Part shown: piece after piece, positions 27,701-36,402 of the stretch
How the letters are laid out: the number at the start of each line of letters is the position of its first letter
Position numbering within the stretch: position 1 is the first letter of the stretch
From: Flavobacteriaceae bacterium
GTDB taxonomy: Bacteria > Bacteroidota > Bacteroidia > Flavobacteriales > Flavobacteriaceae
Direction: 5' to 3'
Assembly: GCA_021647985.1 (NCBI GenBank)
Contig: JAKITQ010000026.1
Span: 1-41,637 of the forward strand
Length of the DNA: 41,637 bases
Notes under the pieces: model-generated
What the model was told of the DNA's origin: nothing
Database searches by the model: none
Seen by the model: only the letters and a program-made list of their open reading frames with translations
Made by a program: the position numbers and the translations under genes

Positions 27701-27948
27701 GACAAGGTATTACTGCAACTAAAAACCCAAGTAATATTTCTTATTTATACTCGGCTAGGCGGTATGTAAGTTCGTTGGGGGAAATGCCAGGTATAACGGA
27801 AAAGCAATTAATAAAAAATGCAAATATGAAGGTCGACAAAGTTATAGAGGATATCAATAATTTTTATAAATCGGAGTGGCTAGATTATAGAAAACAAGTT
27901 GAAAGTTTAAAACTTACTCCTTTTAAAGATTATAAAGAATTGAATTAA
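24724..27948 (+). CDS. Large exported Asp-box/BNR repeat protein (VPS10/sortilin-like propeller)
   Basis: The 1074-residue protein has a signal peptide (1-18, ending QAQ). A ten-bladed-propeller-like region of about 750 residues with many Asp-box motifs follows: SIDGGKNW, STDGGLTW, TYDGGENW, SEDGGFKW, TKDQGKTW, TKNGGTSW and SIDEGKNW. From about residue 800 on there is a lysine-rich linker (NKKDKDKSSNKDS), a FlgD/Fn3-like beta domain (LVLNIYNNQNKLIRTIKKK, VLPGVYKLVLHFKDKKD) and a helical C-terminal part (about 910-1074). It has no T9SS tail. Members are annotated as glycosyl hydrolases or sortilin-like proteins, but enzymatic activity has not been shown for this type. It probably sits in the periplasm. 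Its leader is shared with the oxidoreductase at 4093. Confidence 0.85.
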   Translation: MKKLFLLLLLMPALIIQAQEIDIKKLKGIKPRAVGPAGMSGRITAIDVVNDKPNIIYVGAASGGVWKSESEGIAWEPIFDKENIQAIGAITIQQSNPDVIWVGTGEGNPRNSLNGGYGIYKSIDGGKNWKLMGLEKTRNIHRIIIDKDNPNTIYVAAIGSPWGEHPERGVFKSTDGGLTWRNILFVNNKTGAADLVVDANNPNKLIAAMWEHRRKPYTFNSGGKGSGLYITYDGGENWEKKTDKDGLPKGNLGRIGIAISASNPKVVYALIEAKKNALYKSEDGGFKWKMINDKSSGRGPEGIGNRPFYYSDIFVDPLNENRIYSVFTYINYSIDGGKTFKQLMPAYGTDVGVHPDHHAWWIHPSNPNFMIDGNDGGLNITKDQGKTWRFVENLPVGQFYHINVDNDFPYNLYGGMQDNGSWAGPAYVLKAQGIRNSYWQELMFGDGFDVIPDPKNSRYGYAMSQQGNVRRYDRETGLTKMIKPTHPNPEIKLRFNWNSAIAMNPFDKHTIYFGSQFVHKSINKGHEWEIISPDLTTNNPEQQKQYESGGLTMDATGAENFNTILVISPSNLEKDVIWVGTDDGKIQITKNGGTSWVDISPKIKALPKGAWVAQIKPSLFNKGEAYAVVNNYRNFDFKPYLLRTKNYGKTWENLLNDKPETFGYALSFVQDPVEKKLIFLGTENGLYISIDEGKNWTKWTENYPSVPTMDMVIHPTEHDLDIATFGRSFYVFDDIRPLRELAKNGKDIMNETIHVFNPPTAYISQTQQASGTRFGGNAMFNGDNRQQGAMISYSINKPEKLNKSNEESSDDLAKNKKDKDKSSNKDSLVLNIYNNQNKLIRTIKKKAPKENGLHRMYWSLGEKGVKTPSRKANKSTNEPRGVTVLPGVYKLVLHFKDKKDSTQITVKYDPRITLSTEVLKSKYNLQKQLENKMDLSYRAIEQLNESKKIAKNYKKQASEIDKKTYESLIKSSDSIIKKIDGLIDAMLGKEDKRQGITATKNPSNISYLYSARRYVSSLGEMPGITEKQLIKNANMKVDKVIEDINNFYKSEWLDYRKQVESLKLTPFKDYKELN

Positions 27949-27986
27949 TAGATTTTGAAGTTTTTTGAATTACTCAAAACAGGTTT

Positions 27987-28139
27987 ATGAAAAAACAAAT
28001 ATTTAAAGTACTTGCAAATTTAAATAGAATAATATTGCCAAGCATGGCAAAAAGGCATGTGGATATGAGTAAGGCTAAAAAGTGGCAAATGGCAATAATT
28101 GGTTGGCGATATTTTATTACTAAAAACAGTTTGGATTAA
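27987..28139 (+). CDS. Small conserved basic protein (50 residues)
   Basis: This small frame reads MKKQIFKVLANLNRIILP at its start and QMAIIGWRYFITKNSLD at its end. It has the composition of a real protein (basic, with conserved-looking hydrophobic and Trp positions) and follows the Asp-box gene by 38 bp. In Flavobacteriia I recall a family of the same size and pattern (KxxFKxLxxLNKxxLPS, then KxxKxQxAIxGWRYxVTxxxLD). That family is often labelled SsrA-binding protein in databases, although true SmpB is about 150 residues and unrelated. The function is unknown. Confidence 0.75.
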   Translation: MKKQIFKVLANLNRIILPSMAKRHVDMSKAKKWQMAIIGWRYFITKNSLD

Positions 28140-28184
28140 TTTGGTGTTAAATATTTTCGTAACTTTAACTTAAAACCTAATATT

Positions 28185-28424
28185 ATGGATGATCAATCAA
28201 AACACATTAAATTTTTTGTAGGATCGCTGATTCAAATTCAGAGATTGCAGTTAGATTTAAACGACAATGAAATCCCTTCCTTGATTAAAAATAATTTTCA
28301 ATCGGGTATTCGATCGGGCTTTTATGGAGGGTCGCCATCATTGGTGGAATTATTTATTTTTGAAGAAGATAAAGAAAAAGCATCACCCATTTTAGAAGCT
28401 TTTAAAGCAGATTTAAACTTGTAA
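28185..28424 (+). CDS. DUF2007-like small protein
   Basis: The 79-residue protein looks like the DUF2007 (putative signal-transducing) family. FFVGSLIQIQRLQLDLNDN forms a strand and helix, IPSLIKNNFQSGIRSGFYGG the middle, and VELFIFEEDKEKASPIL the last strand and helix, an ACT-like layout. Bacteroidota members often show an aromatic near Gly-Gly-x-Pro at this position. There is no signal peptide, so it is cytosolic. A weak promoter pair (TTTG at 28140-28143, TAACTTTA at 28160-28167) precedes the start. The tRNA gene follows. Confidence 0.65.
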   Translation: MDDQSKHIKFFVGSLIQIQRLQLDLNDNEIPSLIKNNFQSGIRSGFYGGSPSLVELFIFEEDKEKASPILEAFKADLNL

Positions 28425-28463
28425 ATTTCTTAAGAATATATTTTCTATTATCAAAAAAAGAAA

Positions 28464-28471
28464 TATATTTG
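28464..28471 (+). promoter_or_regulatory. tRNA-Arg promoter box
   Basis: TATATTTG matches TAnnTTTG, is followed by CAGC, and lies 15 bp before the mature tRNA start. Confidence 0.55.
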
Positions 28472-28486
28472 CAGCCCAATAAAAAA

Positions 28487-28560
28487 GGCCTCGTGGCGCA
28501 ACTGAATAGCGCACTTGATTACGGCTCAAGAGGTTACAAGTTTGAATCTTGTCGAGGTCA
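28487..28560 (+). tRNA. tRNA-Arg (anticodon ACG)
   Basis: The 74-base gene folds as a standard cloverleaf: acceptor GGCCTCG with CGAGGTC, discriminator A, anticodon stem CTTGA/TCAAG around TTACGGC, and T-arm with GTTTGAATC. The anticodon ACG reads CGU codons (CGC and CGA too after wobble deamination). CCA is not encoded. A terminator follows. Confidence 0.95.
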
Positions 28561-28569
28561 CTAAGAGTT

Positions 28570-28599
28570 AAAGCTTACCACGTAGTGGTGGGCTTTTTT
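28570..28599 (+). terminator. Intrinsic terminator of tRNA-Arg
   Basis: AAAGCTTACCAC pairs with GTGGTGGGCTTT (two G-U pairs) around a three-base loop, and the strand continues with T (28594-28599). It lies 10 bp after the tRNA. Confidence 0.85.
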
Positions 28600-28784
28600 A
28601 TTTCCAATCGTTTCAAATTCATTCGAATAAGAATTGAAATAAAAAAGGCCATGCAATTAATAAGTTAAAAACAAAAAATTGAAATTCAACTCTGCGTTAA
28701 ACTAAAAATGCAGTATATTTAATCACGCTACGGTTTAGACACAACGTTTTGGTATAAACCAAAGCAAAATTCATTCGATTATAA

Positions 28785-30098
28785 ATGATTAAGAAGATAT
28801 TACTAACACCATTTCAGAAATTTGTTAAAACAGGAAGTATCGCAGGAATGTTACTTTTTGGCACGACTATTATAGCATTAATTTGGGCAAATTCAACTTA
28901 CGCACCTTATTACGAATCGCTTTTACAATACAAGTTAGGATTTTCTTTTGAAAATTTTGAACTTAAAAAACCACTAATTCTATGGATTAATGATGGCTTA
29001 ATGGCAATTTTCTTTTTCCTAATTGGATTAGAGCTAAAAAGAGAATTGCTCGTGGGAGAAATAAATACATTAAAAAAAGCAACATTCCCTCTATTTGCGG
29101 CATTAGGTGGTGTGATCGTACCTATAGCTTTGTATTTAGTATTAAATGATAATCCTGAAACAACAAAAGGTTGGGGAATAACAATGGCAACCGACATTGC
29201 TTTTGCTTTGGCTATTTTAAGTTTATTGGGTAAAAGAGTGCCTTTAAGCCTTAAAGTATTTTTAACTGCATTTGCTATTATCGATGATATTGCAGCAGTA
29301 ATTGTAATTGCCGTTTTTTATAGTTCCAATGTAGATATAACCTTATTGATATATGGTGTTCTTTTAATTGCTTTTTTAGCCTTGCTCTATAGGTTTAAAA
29401 ATTACAACTTTGAAATTGGTATGATTTTGGCTGTTATCATTTGGTTTCTATTTCTAAAATCAGGCATACATCCAACCATTGCAGGTGTATTATTAGCCTT
29501 TACTATTCCAATCAAAAAAAGACTAAATGTTAAAGTTTTTGCTGAAAACCTTGGTTTAATTTCCAATAAAATTAAAACCAATACAGATGATAGTGACAAA
29601 CATTTACTAACAAAGGATGAGGTGAATTGCATAAATAATTTAGATGATTTAATTTCAGAAGTAATTTCACCTTTGCAACATCTTGAAAATAAACTACATA
29701 GTATAACGGCTTATTTTATTTTACCAGTTTTTGCTTTTGCCAATGCTGGCGTTGCAATAAGTGCAGGTTACAACTATGATTTTGCTTTGATGAGAAATAT
29801 TGTTATTAGCTTATTTGTAGGGAAATTTATAGGTGTTGTATTATTTTCTTATGCAGGTATAAAACTAAAACTTACAGAACTTCCAAAGGGATTAAACTTT
29901 AAACATATTCTTGGCATTGCAGCCATTGCAGGAGTAGGATTTACAATGTCAATTTTTATAGATCATTTGGCTTTTGCGGGAAGTGAAAGGAGTATAGTTT
30001 CTGCAAAAATTGGAATTATAATTGGCTCATTAATATCTGGAATAGTGGGTTATATATTGCTGAGATTAACAAGTAAAGAAAGCTTTGAAAATGAATAA
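28785..30098 (+). CDS. nhaA: Na+/H+ antiporter NhaA
   Basis: The 437-residue protein has about 12 membrane helices. The family motifs are present: FFFLIGLELKREL (77-89), GITMATDIAFALAILSLLGKR in two parts (131-151) with Asp137, and the ion-binding pair FAIIDDIAAVI (163-173, Asp167 and Asp168). The C-terminal half has FANAGVAISAG and GVGFTMSIFI. A cytosolic insertion of about 45 residues (about 257-300, TNTDDSDKHLLTKDEVN) makes it longer than the 388-residue E. coli protein. It exchanges internal Na+ for external H+, which suits a marine habitat. The gene stands alone. The 184 bp before it hold short hairpins but no clear riboswitch. Confidence 0.95.
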   Translation: MIKKILLTPFQKFVKTGSIAGMLLFGTTIIALIWANSTYAPYYESLLQYKLGFSFENFELKKPLILWINDGLMAIFFFLIGLELKRELLVGEINTLKKATFPLFAALGGVIVPIALYLVLNDNPETTKGWGITMATDIAFALAILSLLGKRVPLSLKVFLTAFAIIDDIAAVIVIAVFYSSNVDITLLIYGVLLIAFLALLYRFKNYNFEIGMILAVIIWFLFLKSGIHPTIAGVLLAFTIPIKKRLNVKVFAENLGLISNKIKTNTDDSDKHLLTKDEVNCINNLDDLISEVISPLQHLENKLHSITAYFILPVFAFANAGVAISAGYNYDFALMRNIVISLFVGKFIGVVLFSYAGIKLKLTELPKGLNFKHILGIAAIAGVGFTMSIFIDHLAFAGSERSIVSAKIGIIIGSLISGIVGYILLRLTSKESFENE

Positions 30099-30209
30099 AT
30101 GATTAAAGAGTTTTGACGTTTGTCAACGTTATACACAAATTGCTTAAAACTACACTATCCTCCAGATGGCAGATAAAATTCAAAAAAACAGTTTTCACAA
30201 TAATTTAAC

Positions 30210-30217
30210 TACCTTTA
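30210..30217 (+). promoter_or_regulatory. Possible promoter box of the ABC-M1 pair
   Basis: TACCTTTA is one base off TAnnTTTG and lies 33 bp before the ATPase start at 30251. The 152-bp gap after nhaA shows no better candidate. Confidence 0.3.
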
Positions 30218-30250
30218 AAAACTAACTAACCGAAAAATTCATTTTAAATT

Positions 30251-31138
30251 ATGGAATTAAAAATAAAAAATCTAAACAAGACCTACTCAAACGGTGTTCA
30301 AGCTTTAAAAGACGTCACACTCAACATTCCACAAGGAATGTTTGGTCTATTAGGGCCAAACGGAGCTGGAAAATCTTCATTAATGCGTACTTTGGCTACT
30401 CTCCAACAAGCCGATTCTGGCTCGGCAATGTTAGATGATTTGGATATTTTAAAAGAGAAAGCCGAAGTACGAAAAATTCTGGGTTACCTGCCTCAAGAGT
30501 TTGGTGTATACCCTAAAGTAAGTGCATATAATATGTTAAATCATATTGCTTCATTAAAGGGAATATCGAACAAAGCAGAACGTAAAGATTTGGTTGAATC
30601 CTTATTGCATAAAACCAATTTATGGCATGTTCGAAATAAAAGTTTAGGAACGTATTCTGGCGGAATGAAACAGCGCTTTGGTATTGCACAGGCTTTAATT
30701 GGTGACCCGAAATTAATAATTGTAGATGAACCCACAGCTGGTCTTGATCCCGCTGAACGGAATCGTTTTCATAATTTATTGTGTGAAATTGGAGAAAATA
30801 CTATTGTAATTTTATCTACACATATTGTTGATGATATTTCTAATTTATGTAATAATATGGCAATTATTTGCCTAGGTGAAGTAGTGGTTAAAGGAAACCC
30901 TAATGATTTAACAGATGGAGTTAAAGGTAGAATATGGACAAAAGCCATTGAAAAAGAAGAATTAGTAAATTACCAATCAGATTTACAAGTTATTTCTACG
31001 TATTTAAAAGCCGGAAAAACTGTTATTCACGTATTAAGTGATAACCAACCTGACGCTTCTTTTGAAGCAACTGCGGCAGATTTAGAAGATGTGTATTTTG
31101 CTGAAATCACATCTCGTATGGATACTACTTTAGTATAA
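30251..31138 (+). CDS. ABC transporter ATP-binding protein
   Basis: The 295-residue protein is a nucleotide-binding domain of the CcmA/ABC-2 class. It has Walker A GPNGAGKSS (36-44), a Q-loop in YLPQEFGV, the signature YSGGMKQRFGIAQAL, Walker B LIIVDEPTAGLDP and a switch His in LSTHIVDDI. The last 70 residues (from about 225) form the regulatory tail common in ABC-2 exporters. It lies 33 bp before the permease-peptidase gene, and the two should form one exporter complex in the inner membrane. The substrate is unknown. Confidence 0.92.
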   Translation: MELKIKNLNKTYSNGVQALKDVTLNIPQGMFGLLGPNGAGKSSLMRTLATLQQADSGSAMLDDLDILKEKAEVRKILGYLPQEFGVYPKVSAYNMLNHIASLKGISNKAERKDLVESLLHKTNLWHVRNKSLGTYSGGMKQRFGIAQALIGDPKLIIVDEPTAGLDPAERNRFHNLLCEIGENTIVILSTHIVDDISNLCNNMAIICLGEVVVKGNPNDLTDGVKGRIWTKAIEKEELVNYQSDLQVISTYLKAGKTVIHVLSDNQPDASFEATAADLEDVYFAEITSRMDTTLV

Positions 31139-31171
31139 TTGTTTAATTAATTCATTTAAAATCATTCAATT

Positions 31172-34100
31172 ATGTTTAAAGAAATATTCTTATTCGAAAT
31201 TAAATACAGATTAAAACGACCAGCAACCTGGTCATATTTTGGTATTCTATTCCTGTTTGGGCTAATAATTGGTATTGGCGGTAATGGACCTGCCTCAGAA
31301 AAGGTATTTGTGAACTCTCCGGTAGCTATCGCCTCCATATTGTCTACCATCAGTATTTTTGGTATAATGCTCTCAAGCGCTATTATGGGAGTTCCTGTAT
31401 ACAGAGACATTGAACATAAAACAGAGAACTATTATTTCTCATATCCCATTAGTGAAAAAGGCTATTTATTAGGGCGATTTTTTGGTTCTTTATCAATATT
31501 GTTTTTTGTAAGTCTAGGCTTACATATTGGTTTAATCATTGGCTTTGCTATTGGACCATTTGCAGGCTACGAAGAGCCAGAACGTTTTACAACACTGAAT
31601 CTTTGGTATTATATTCAACCAACTTTAACACTATATTGGACCAATTTTTTCTTTGCTGGTTGTATTTTCTTTGCATTAGTAAGTTTGACCAAAAAAGTAA
31701 TGTTAGCCTATGCAGGAGGTGCTATTCTTTTTATTACCTATTTAATTACTCTAACTCTTACTCAAGACATTGAGAATAAAAACTTGGTTAGTCTTTTGGA
31801 CCCATTTGGTTTGGGTACGTATCAAAACATTATTCAATATTGGACACCCGAAGAACAAAATACCTTAACGGTTCCGTTCCAAGGTATGCTAATCTGGAAT
31901 CGTATTATATGGGTCGGCCTTGGTCTACTGGCTTTTCTTTATACCTTATTTAGATTTGACTTTCAAAGATTCTTAAACAGAAATTACAGTTCGAAAAAGA
32001 AAAATGACAACTTGGATAAAAGCAATGTATCAGCAACATTGACTAAAATACCAAGTGTTACAAAAGTATTCTCTAAAAGCTTAAATATTAAACTATTGTT
32101 TGGATTGGCTGTCATGGAATTTAAAAACATTATTAGAGATAATTTCTTTATAGCGATACTAATTGCAGCAGTTCTATTCCTGTTTTTTGATGCTTGGTTT
32201 GGTTTCCCTATTTATGGAACACCTTCGCTCCCACTCACTTATTATATGCTTGAAGTAAAAGGCGCCACCTATATCATTCTCATATTTATTCTTATTGTAT
32301 TTATGACAGGTGAAGTATTGCATAGAGAGCGTAGTGTAAATTATGATCAAATTTTTGGCTCACTGCCATTACCGAATCACATAGTTTATGGATCAAAATT
32401 TTTAGCATTAGTAATGATAAGTTTTGTTTTAGTAAACATGGTTTTAGTTAGTGGTGTACTAAATCAAATTATTAAAGGTTATTACAATTTTGAATTTGAA
32501 AAATACTTCACTGATTTATATTTAATTGAATTTCCTAAGTACATCATTTTCGTTTTATTAGCCTTTTTTGTACACTCTTTAGTCTCCAAAAAATTTATGG
32601 GACATGTAATCTCAATAGCTATTTGGGTATTGCTTTTTGGATTGAGTAGTTTAGCAGATATAAATAACAATTTATATCTCTATAGTTATGCACCAGGCTA
32701 TACCTTATCTGATATGAATGGATTCGGGCATTTTGGCGAAGCGCTATTCTGGTTTAGAACTTATTGGTTGGCATGTGGAGGCGTCCTATTAGTTATCGGT
32801 TACCTCTTTTGGAAACGAGGAACAGATTCAGGTAGAAAAGCCAGATGGCAAATAGCTAAAGAACGACTAAACATAAAAACAATCACATCTCTTATTATTT
32901 TGTTAACTGTATTTATTGGCTCTGGTTTATTTATTAATCATAACACGAAAACTTTAAACAATTACAGAACAGTAAAACAAGGAACTATTGGCTCCGCTGA
33001 ATATGAAAAACAATTGAGTAAATACGATAAAATAGCACAGCCAAAAGTTATTGATGTAAAAATTAATGCCGATTTAATTCCTGAAAATCGAACAGCAAAA
33101 ATTAAGACAACCTTTATAATGGTTAATAAATCTAATGAAGTAATAGATTCATTACATTTAAATTGGGGAGCAGAAGGTTTGTTGAAAAAAGAAGTGAATA
33201 CATTTACTATTGAAGGTAAAGTCCCTAAATTGGGTAAACGTTATGACGATTTTGGTTATGAAATTTATGCTTTTGAACAACCTTTACAACCAAATGACAC
33301 CATTAGTATGACTTTAGAAGTAACTGGTTCATATAAAGGGTTTCCTAACGAAGGTTCAGGTTCTGGACTAGTTTATAATGGAACATTTTTAAATAACAAC
33401 TTCTTTCCATCATTTGGCTATAGCGCTCAAGGCGAGTTAACTAGTGACCAGGATCGAAAAAAATACGACTTGCCAATTAAAGATTATCAGTTACCTGAAC
33501 AAACGGACGAATGGGGCTTGAGTAATTTATTGTTCAACGATGATGCGGATTATATAACTTTTGAAGGAACTGTAAGTACAGCTCTCAATCAGATAGCTAT
33601 AATGCCAGGATATTTACAGAAAGAATGGGAAGAAAATGGAAGAAAATATTACACTTACAAAATGGAAGGTGAATTAGATTTTTTCTATAATATTTCCTCA
33701 GCCGAATATAAAGTCCATCGTGAAGTTTGGACTGGTAAATCTGGTGAAAAAGTGAATATTGAGATATTTCACCATCCTACTCACACCTATAATATTGATC
33801 GTTTTGTAAAAGGAGTGAAACATGCTATGGATTATTTCTCTGAAAATTATGGTCCTTATCAGTATCGTCAAATGCGAATTATTGAATTCCCAAGATATTC
33901 TACATTTGCGCAATCATTTCCGAATACCGTTCCATTTTCTGAAAGTTTTGGTTGGGTAGGAGATTTTAGCGACCCTAATGATTTAGATTATGTTTATACT
34001 GTTACGGCTCACGAAGTAGCACATCAATGGTGGGGTCATCAAATTTCGCCTTCCGCAACAAGAGGTTCCAATCAAATTTCCGAATCTATGGCTGAGTATT

Positions 34101-34816
34101 CTTCACTAATGGTAATGAAAAAAGAATATGGTGTCGATGCCATGCAAAAATTTCTTAAAGAAGAATTAGACCGTTATTTAAGAAGTAGAGCTAACGAAAG
34201 TAAATTTGAAAAAACATTACTTGATAATGATAATCAGGCTTATGTTTGGTATCGAAAAGGTGGACTTATACTCTACGCACTTCAAGATTTAATTGGAGAA
34301 GCAAATTTAAACAAAGGTTTTAAATCATATGCAGAAGCAGCGCGCTTCAGACAAGAAGCCCCATTTACAACTACTGTTGAATGGTATGACTATATGAAGT
34401 CTGTAACTCCAGATTCTCTAAAGTATTATTTAGAAGATAGTTTTGAAAAAATCACCCTCTATTCTAATAAGGTTACTGAAGCTACTTATAAAAAAATTAC
34501 AGACGACAAATATAAAGTAACTATTAAAGTTGAAAGCTCAAAAAACTATTTTGATGGTAATGGTAAATTATTAGTAACAGGAGATAAAGCCAACCTACTT
34601 GAAATTGCAATTTTTGATAGTGATATTATAAACGAACAAGGTATGACTATAAAGTCGCCTTTAGTATTGGAAAAAGTTTGGGTGAAACCAGGAAAATCAA
34701 CCTTTACATATATCACAGAGAAACTGCCGATTAAAGCAGGTATAGACCCTTATAATAAAATGATAGACCGAATTCCGGATGACAATCTTATTTCTTTAGA
34801 GGAAATTTTAGATTAA
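31172..34816 (+). CDS. ABC-2 permease fused to an M1 family metallopeptidase
   Basis: The 1214-residue protein has two parts. Residues 1 to about 590 hold about twelve membrane helices of two ABC-2 permease halves (first at 17-36, a repeat start near 305, last near 570). After a short linker (about 595-625), residues 630-1214 form the exported part: beta-rich domains as in M1 aminopeptidases (VINKSNEVIDSLHLNWGAEGL-like strands in this region), then the catalytic domain with zinc site HEVAHQWWGH (His947, His951) and the third ligand Glu971 in SESMAEYS. The spacer is one residue longer than the usual M1 value. The GAMEN motif of ordinary aminopeptidases is absent (QSFPNTVPFSESFG lies there). 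The zinc site is intact, so a peptidase working on the exporter's cargo is plausible. Confidence 0.93.
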   Translation: MFKEIFLFEIKYRLKRPATWSYFGILFLFGLIIGIGGNGPASEKVFVNSPVAIASILSTISIFGIMLSSAIMGVPVYRDIEHKTENYYFSYPISEKGYLLGRFFGSLSILFFVSLGLHIGLIIGFAIGPFAGYEEPERFTTLNLWYYIQPTLTLYWTNFFFAGCIFFALVSLTKKVMLAYAGGAILFITYLITLTLTQDIENKNLVSLLDPFGLGTYQNIIQYWTPEEQNTLTVPFQGMLIWNRIIWVGLGLLAFLYTLFRFDFQRFLNRNYSSKKKNDNLDKSNVSATLTKIPSVTKVFSKSLNIKLLFGLAVMEFKNIIRDNFFIAILIAAVLFLFFDAWFGFPIYGTPSLPLTYYMLEVKGATYIILIFILIVFMTGEVLHRERSVNYDQIFGSLPLPNHIVYGSKFLALVMISFVLVNMVLVSGVLNQIIKGYYNFEFEKYFTDLYLIEFPKYIIFVLLAFFVHSLVSKKFMGHVISIAIWVLLFGLSSLADINNNLYLYSYAPGYTLSDMNGFGHFGEALFWFRTYWLACGGVLLVIGYLFWKRGTDSGRKARWQIAKERLNIKTITSLIILLTVFIGSGLFINHNTKTLNNYRTVKQGTIGSAEYEKQLSKYDKIAQPKVIDVKINADLIPENRTAKIKTTFIMVNKSNEVIDSLHLNWGAEGLLKKEVNTFTIEGKVPKLGKRYDDFGYEIYAFEQPLQPNDTISMTLEVTGSYKGFPNEGSGSGLVYNGTFLNNNFFPSFGYSAQGELTSDQDRKKYDLPIKDYQLPEQTDEWGLSNLLFNDDADYITFEGTVSTALNQIAIMPGYLQKEWEENGRKYYTYKMEGELDFFYNISSAEYKVHREVWTGKSGEKVNIEIFHHPTHTYNIDRFVKGVKHAMDYFSENYGPYQYRQMRIIEFPRYSTFAQSFPNTVPFSESFGWVGDFSDPNDLDYVYTVTAHEVAHQWWGHQISPSATRGSNQISESMAEYSSLMVMKKEYGVDAMQKFLKEELDRYLRSRANESKFEKTLLDNDNQAYVWYRKGGLILYALQDLIGEANLNKGFKSYAEAARFRQEAPFTTTVEWYDYMKSVTPDSLKYYLEDSFEKITLYSNKVTEATYKKITDDKYKVTIKVESSKNYFDGNGKLLVTGDKANLLEIAIFDSDIINEQGMTIKSPLVLEKVWVKPGKSTFTYITEKLPIKAGIDPYNKMIDRIPDDNLISLEEILD

Positions 34817-35129
34817 TATTTTTAGAGTATCATCTTTACCTAAATGGTTCGTAGAAAAAGAACTACATCTATGATAAAAATTATTGTTACAATAATTATA
34901 GAATATTCCTATAAATAAAACTGGCGACAACAATATATTAAGAGGTGTTAATAATAAAGGCTTATACTTGATTGTTAACAAATTATACGCTCCATCCTTA
35001 ATTTACACAAAAGAGCAAGTGAATATAAAAATAACAGTATAATCAGACGAATAGCGAACCGTTTAAATTAAATATTTTAGCCGAACTTAGTAATGAAACA
35101 CACACTAAGCATCTTTATAAATACAAAAA
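34817..35129. other. Gene-free gap between two converging genes
   Basis: This 313-bp stretch lies between the stops of the ABC-M1 gene and folK-dNK. I see no gene, RNA or strong terminator. A weak hairpin (CTTAG/CTAAG, about 35087-35110) and a short stretch (AATAGCGAAC near 35050) that resembles part of the duplicated leader element are the only structures. Confidence 0.6.
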
Positions 35130-36254
35130 CTAATAATCTAATATTTGCTTTAATATAATTTGGTAATCATTATCATTATTAACAAAATCTAATGCAGTTA
35201 CATCAATAATTAGTGTGTTTAAATGCGCTTTGGTTTTTATAAAATTTAAATAGCCTTTGTGTATCTTGTCCAAATAGTTGGCCTCGATATTTTGCTCGTA
35301 ACTTCTTCCTCTTTTTTTAATATTTTCAATCAACCTATCTGTATTTTGATATAAATAAACATATACATCGGGTTTTGCAATTTCTTTGTACATAATATCA
35401 AACATTTTTCGGTACAAATTATATTCTTCTTTGGATAAGGTAATTTGTGCAAAAATGAGTGATTTAAAAATAAAATAATCTGAAACAATAAAATTTTTAA
35501 ACAAATCAAATTGTGCAAGATCTTCTGTTAATTGGTGGTATCGGTCTGCTAAAAAACTCATTTCCAATGGAAAGGCATACCGTTCCTTGTCTTGATAGAA
35601 TTTTGGTAAAAACGGATTGTCGGCAAAGCGCTCTAAAACCAATTTGGCATTAAAATCATCGCCAATTTTTTTAGCTAAAGATGTTTTTCCAGAACCTATA
35701 TTCCCTTCAATAGCAATATAGTTGTATTTTTCCACCAATGAAATAGGGCGCTTGATTTGATTGTGCGTCATTTCAATTGCAGTAGTATCTGCACAATTTT
35801 GTAAGCAAATTAAAATTGGTTTTTTAACAATAGGATGAATAATATTTGGAGCAATTTCCGTTAAGGGAACCAAAACAAATTTCCTTTCCAGCATTTTTGG
35901 ATGCGGAACTTTTAAATTGTTGTAAAAAATAATATCATTATCAAAAAGTAAAACATCAATATCAATAATACGATCTTGATAATTTAAGGATTCATTTCTT
36001 TCTCTGCCTAATTCTTGTTCAATTTGAAGTACAGTTTCGATGAGATTTTCAGGGTTTAAATTGCTAGAAACTTCCAAACAGAGATTGTAAAAATCTCCTC
36101 CTTCAAAACCCCAAGATTTGGTTTTGTAAATAGCCGAAACTTTTTTAACATGACCAACCTTTTGGCTAATTAGGTCAACAGCCTTTTGCAAAGTGATTAG
36201 TTTATCACCTTGGTTACTACCCAAAGACAAATATGTGGTTCGAACTATTTTCAT
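35130..36254 (-). CDS. folK: Bifunctional HPPK (FolK) - deoxynucleoside kinase
   Basis: The 374-residue protein joins two enzymes. Residues 1 to about 160 are 6-hydroxymethyl-7,8-dihydropterin pyrophosphokinase: LSLGSNQGDK (9-18), the YKTKSWGF loop, ELGRERNE and the metal-binding RIIDIDVLLFD (95-105). This makes the pterin pyrophosphate for folate synthesis. Residues 175-374 are a deoxynucleoside kinase: P-loop EGNIGSGKTS (183-192), the ERF motif (LERFADNPFL), DRYHQL, and the lid region with KKRGRSYEQ. It probably phosphorylates deoxyguanosine or deoxyadenosine. The fusion is a known Bacteroidota arrangement. It is divergent from sppA. Confidence 0.93.
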   Translation of the reverse strand: MKIVRTTYLSLGSNQGDKLITLQKAVDLISQKVGHVKKVSAIYKTKSWGFEGGDFYNLCLEVSSNLNPENLIETVLQIEQELGRERNESLNYQDRIIDIDVLLFDNDIIFYNNLKVPHPKMLERKFVLVPLTEIAPNIIHPIVKKPILICLQNCADTTAIEMTHNQIKRPISLVEKYNYIAIEGNIGSGKTSLAKKIGDDFNAKLVLERFADNPFLPKFYQDKERYAFPLEMSFLADRYHQLTEDLAQFDLFKNFIVSDYFIFKSLIFAQITLSKEEYNLYRKMFDIMYKEIAKPDVYVYLYQNTDRLIENIKKRGRSYEQNIEANYLDKIHKGYLNFIKTKAHLNTLIIDVTALDFVNNDNDYQIILKQILDY

Positions 36255-36402
36255 TATTTACCCATTTGAAAAATAATGGACTATTTTAAGAATATAAATG
36301 CAAAGAAAATAAAAGAATAGGATAAAAGTTTATATTTGATTTTTATTTTTTAACAATTGTAACAATCTGGGTTGTTTAGCGACTTATTGTAAAATATTTT
36401 AT

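Noticed and set aside
28601-28784. Hairpins before nhaA that might be a sodium riboswitch
   Set aside because: Only short stems (CTGC/GCAG and GGTTTA/TAAACC) with no conserved core that I can recognise.
35050-35080. A possible third copy of the duplicated leader (AATAGCGAAC and an A/T-rich tail)
   Set aside because: Only ten bases match exactly, the CATGTGTCACCT core is missing and no gene start follows.
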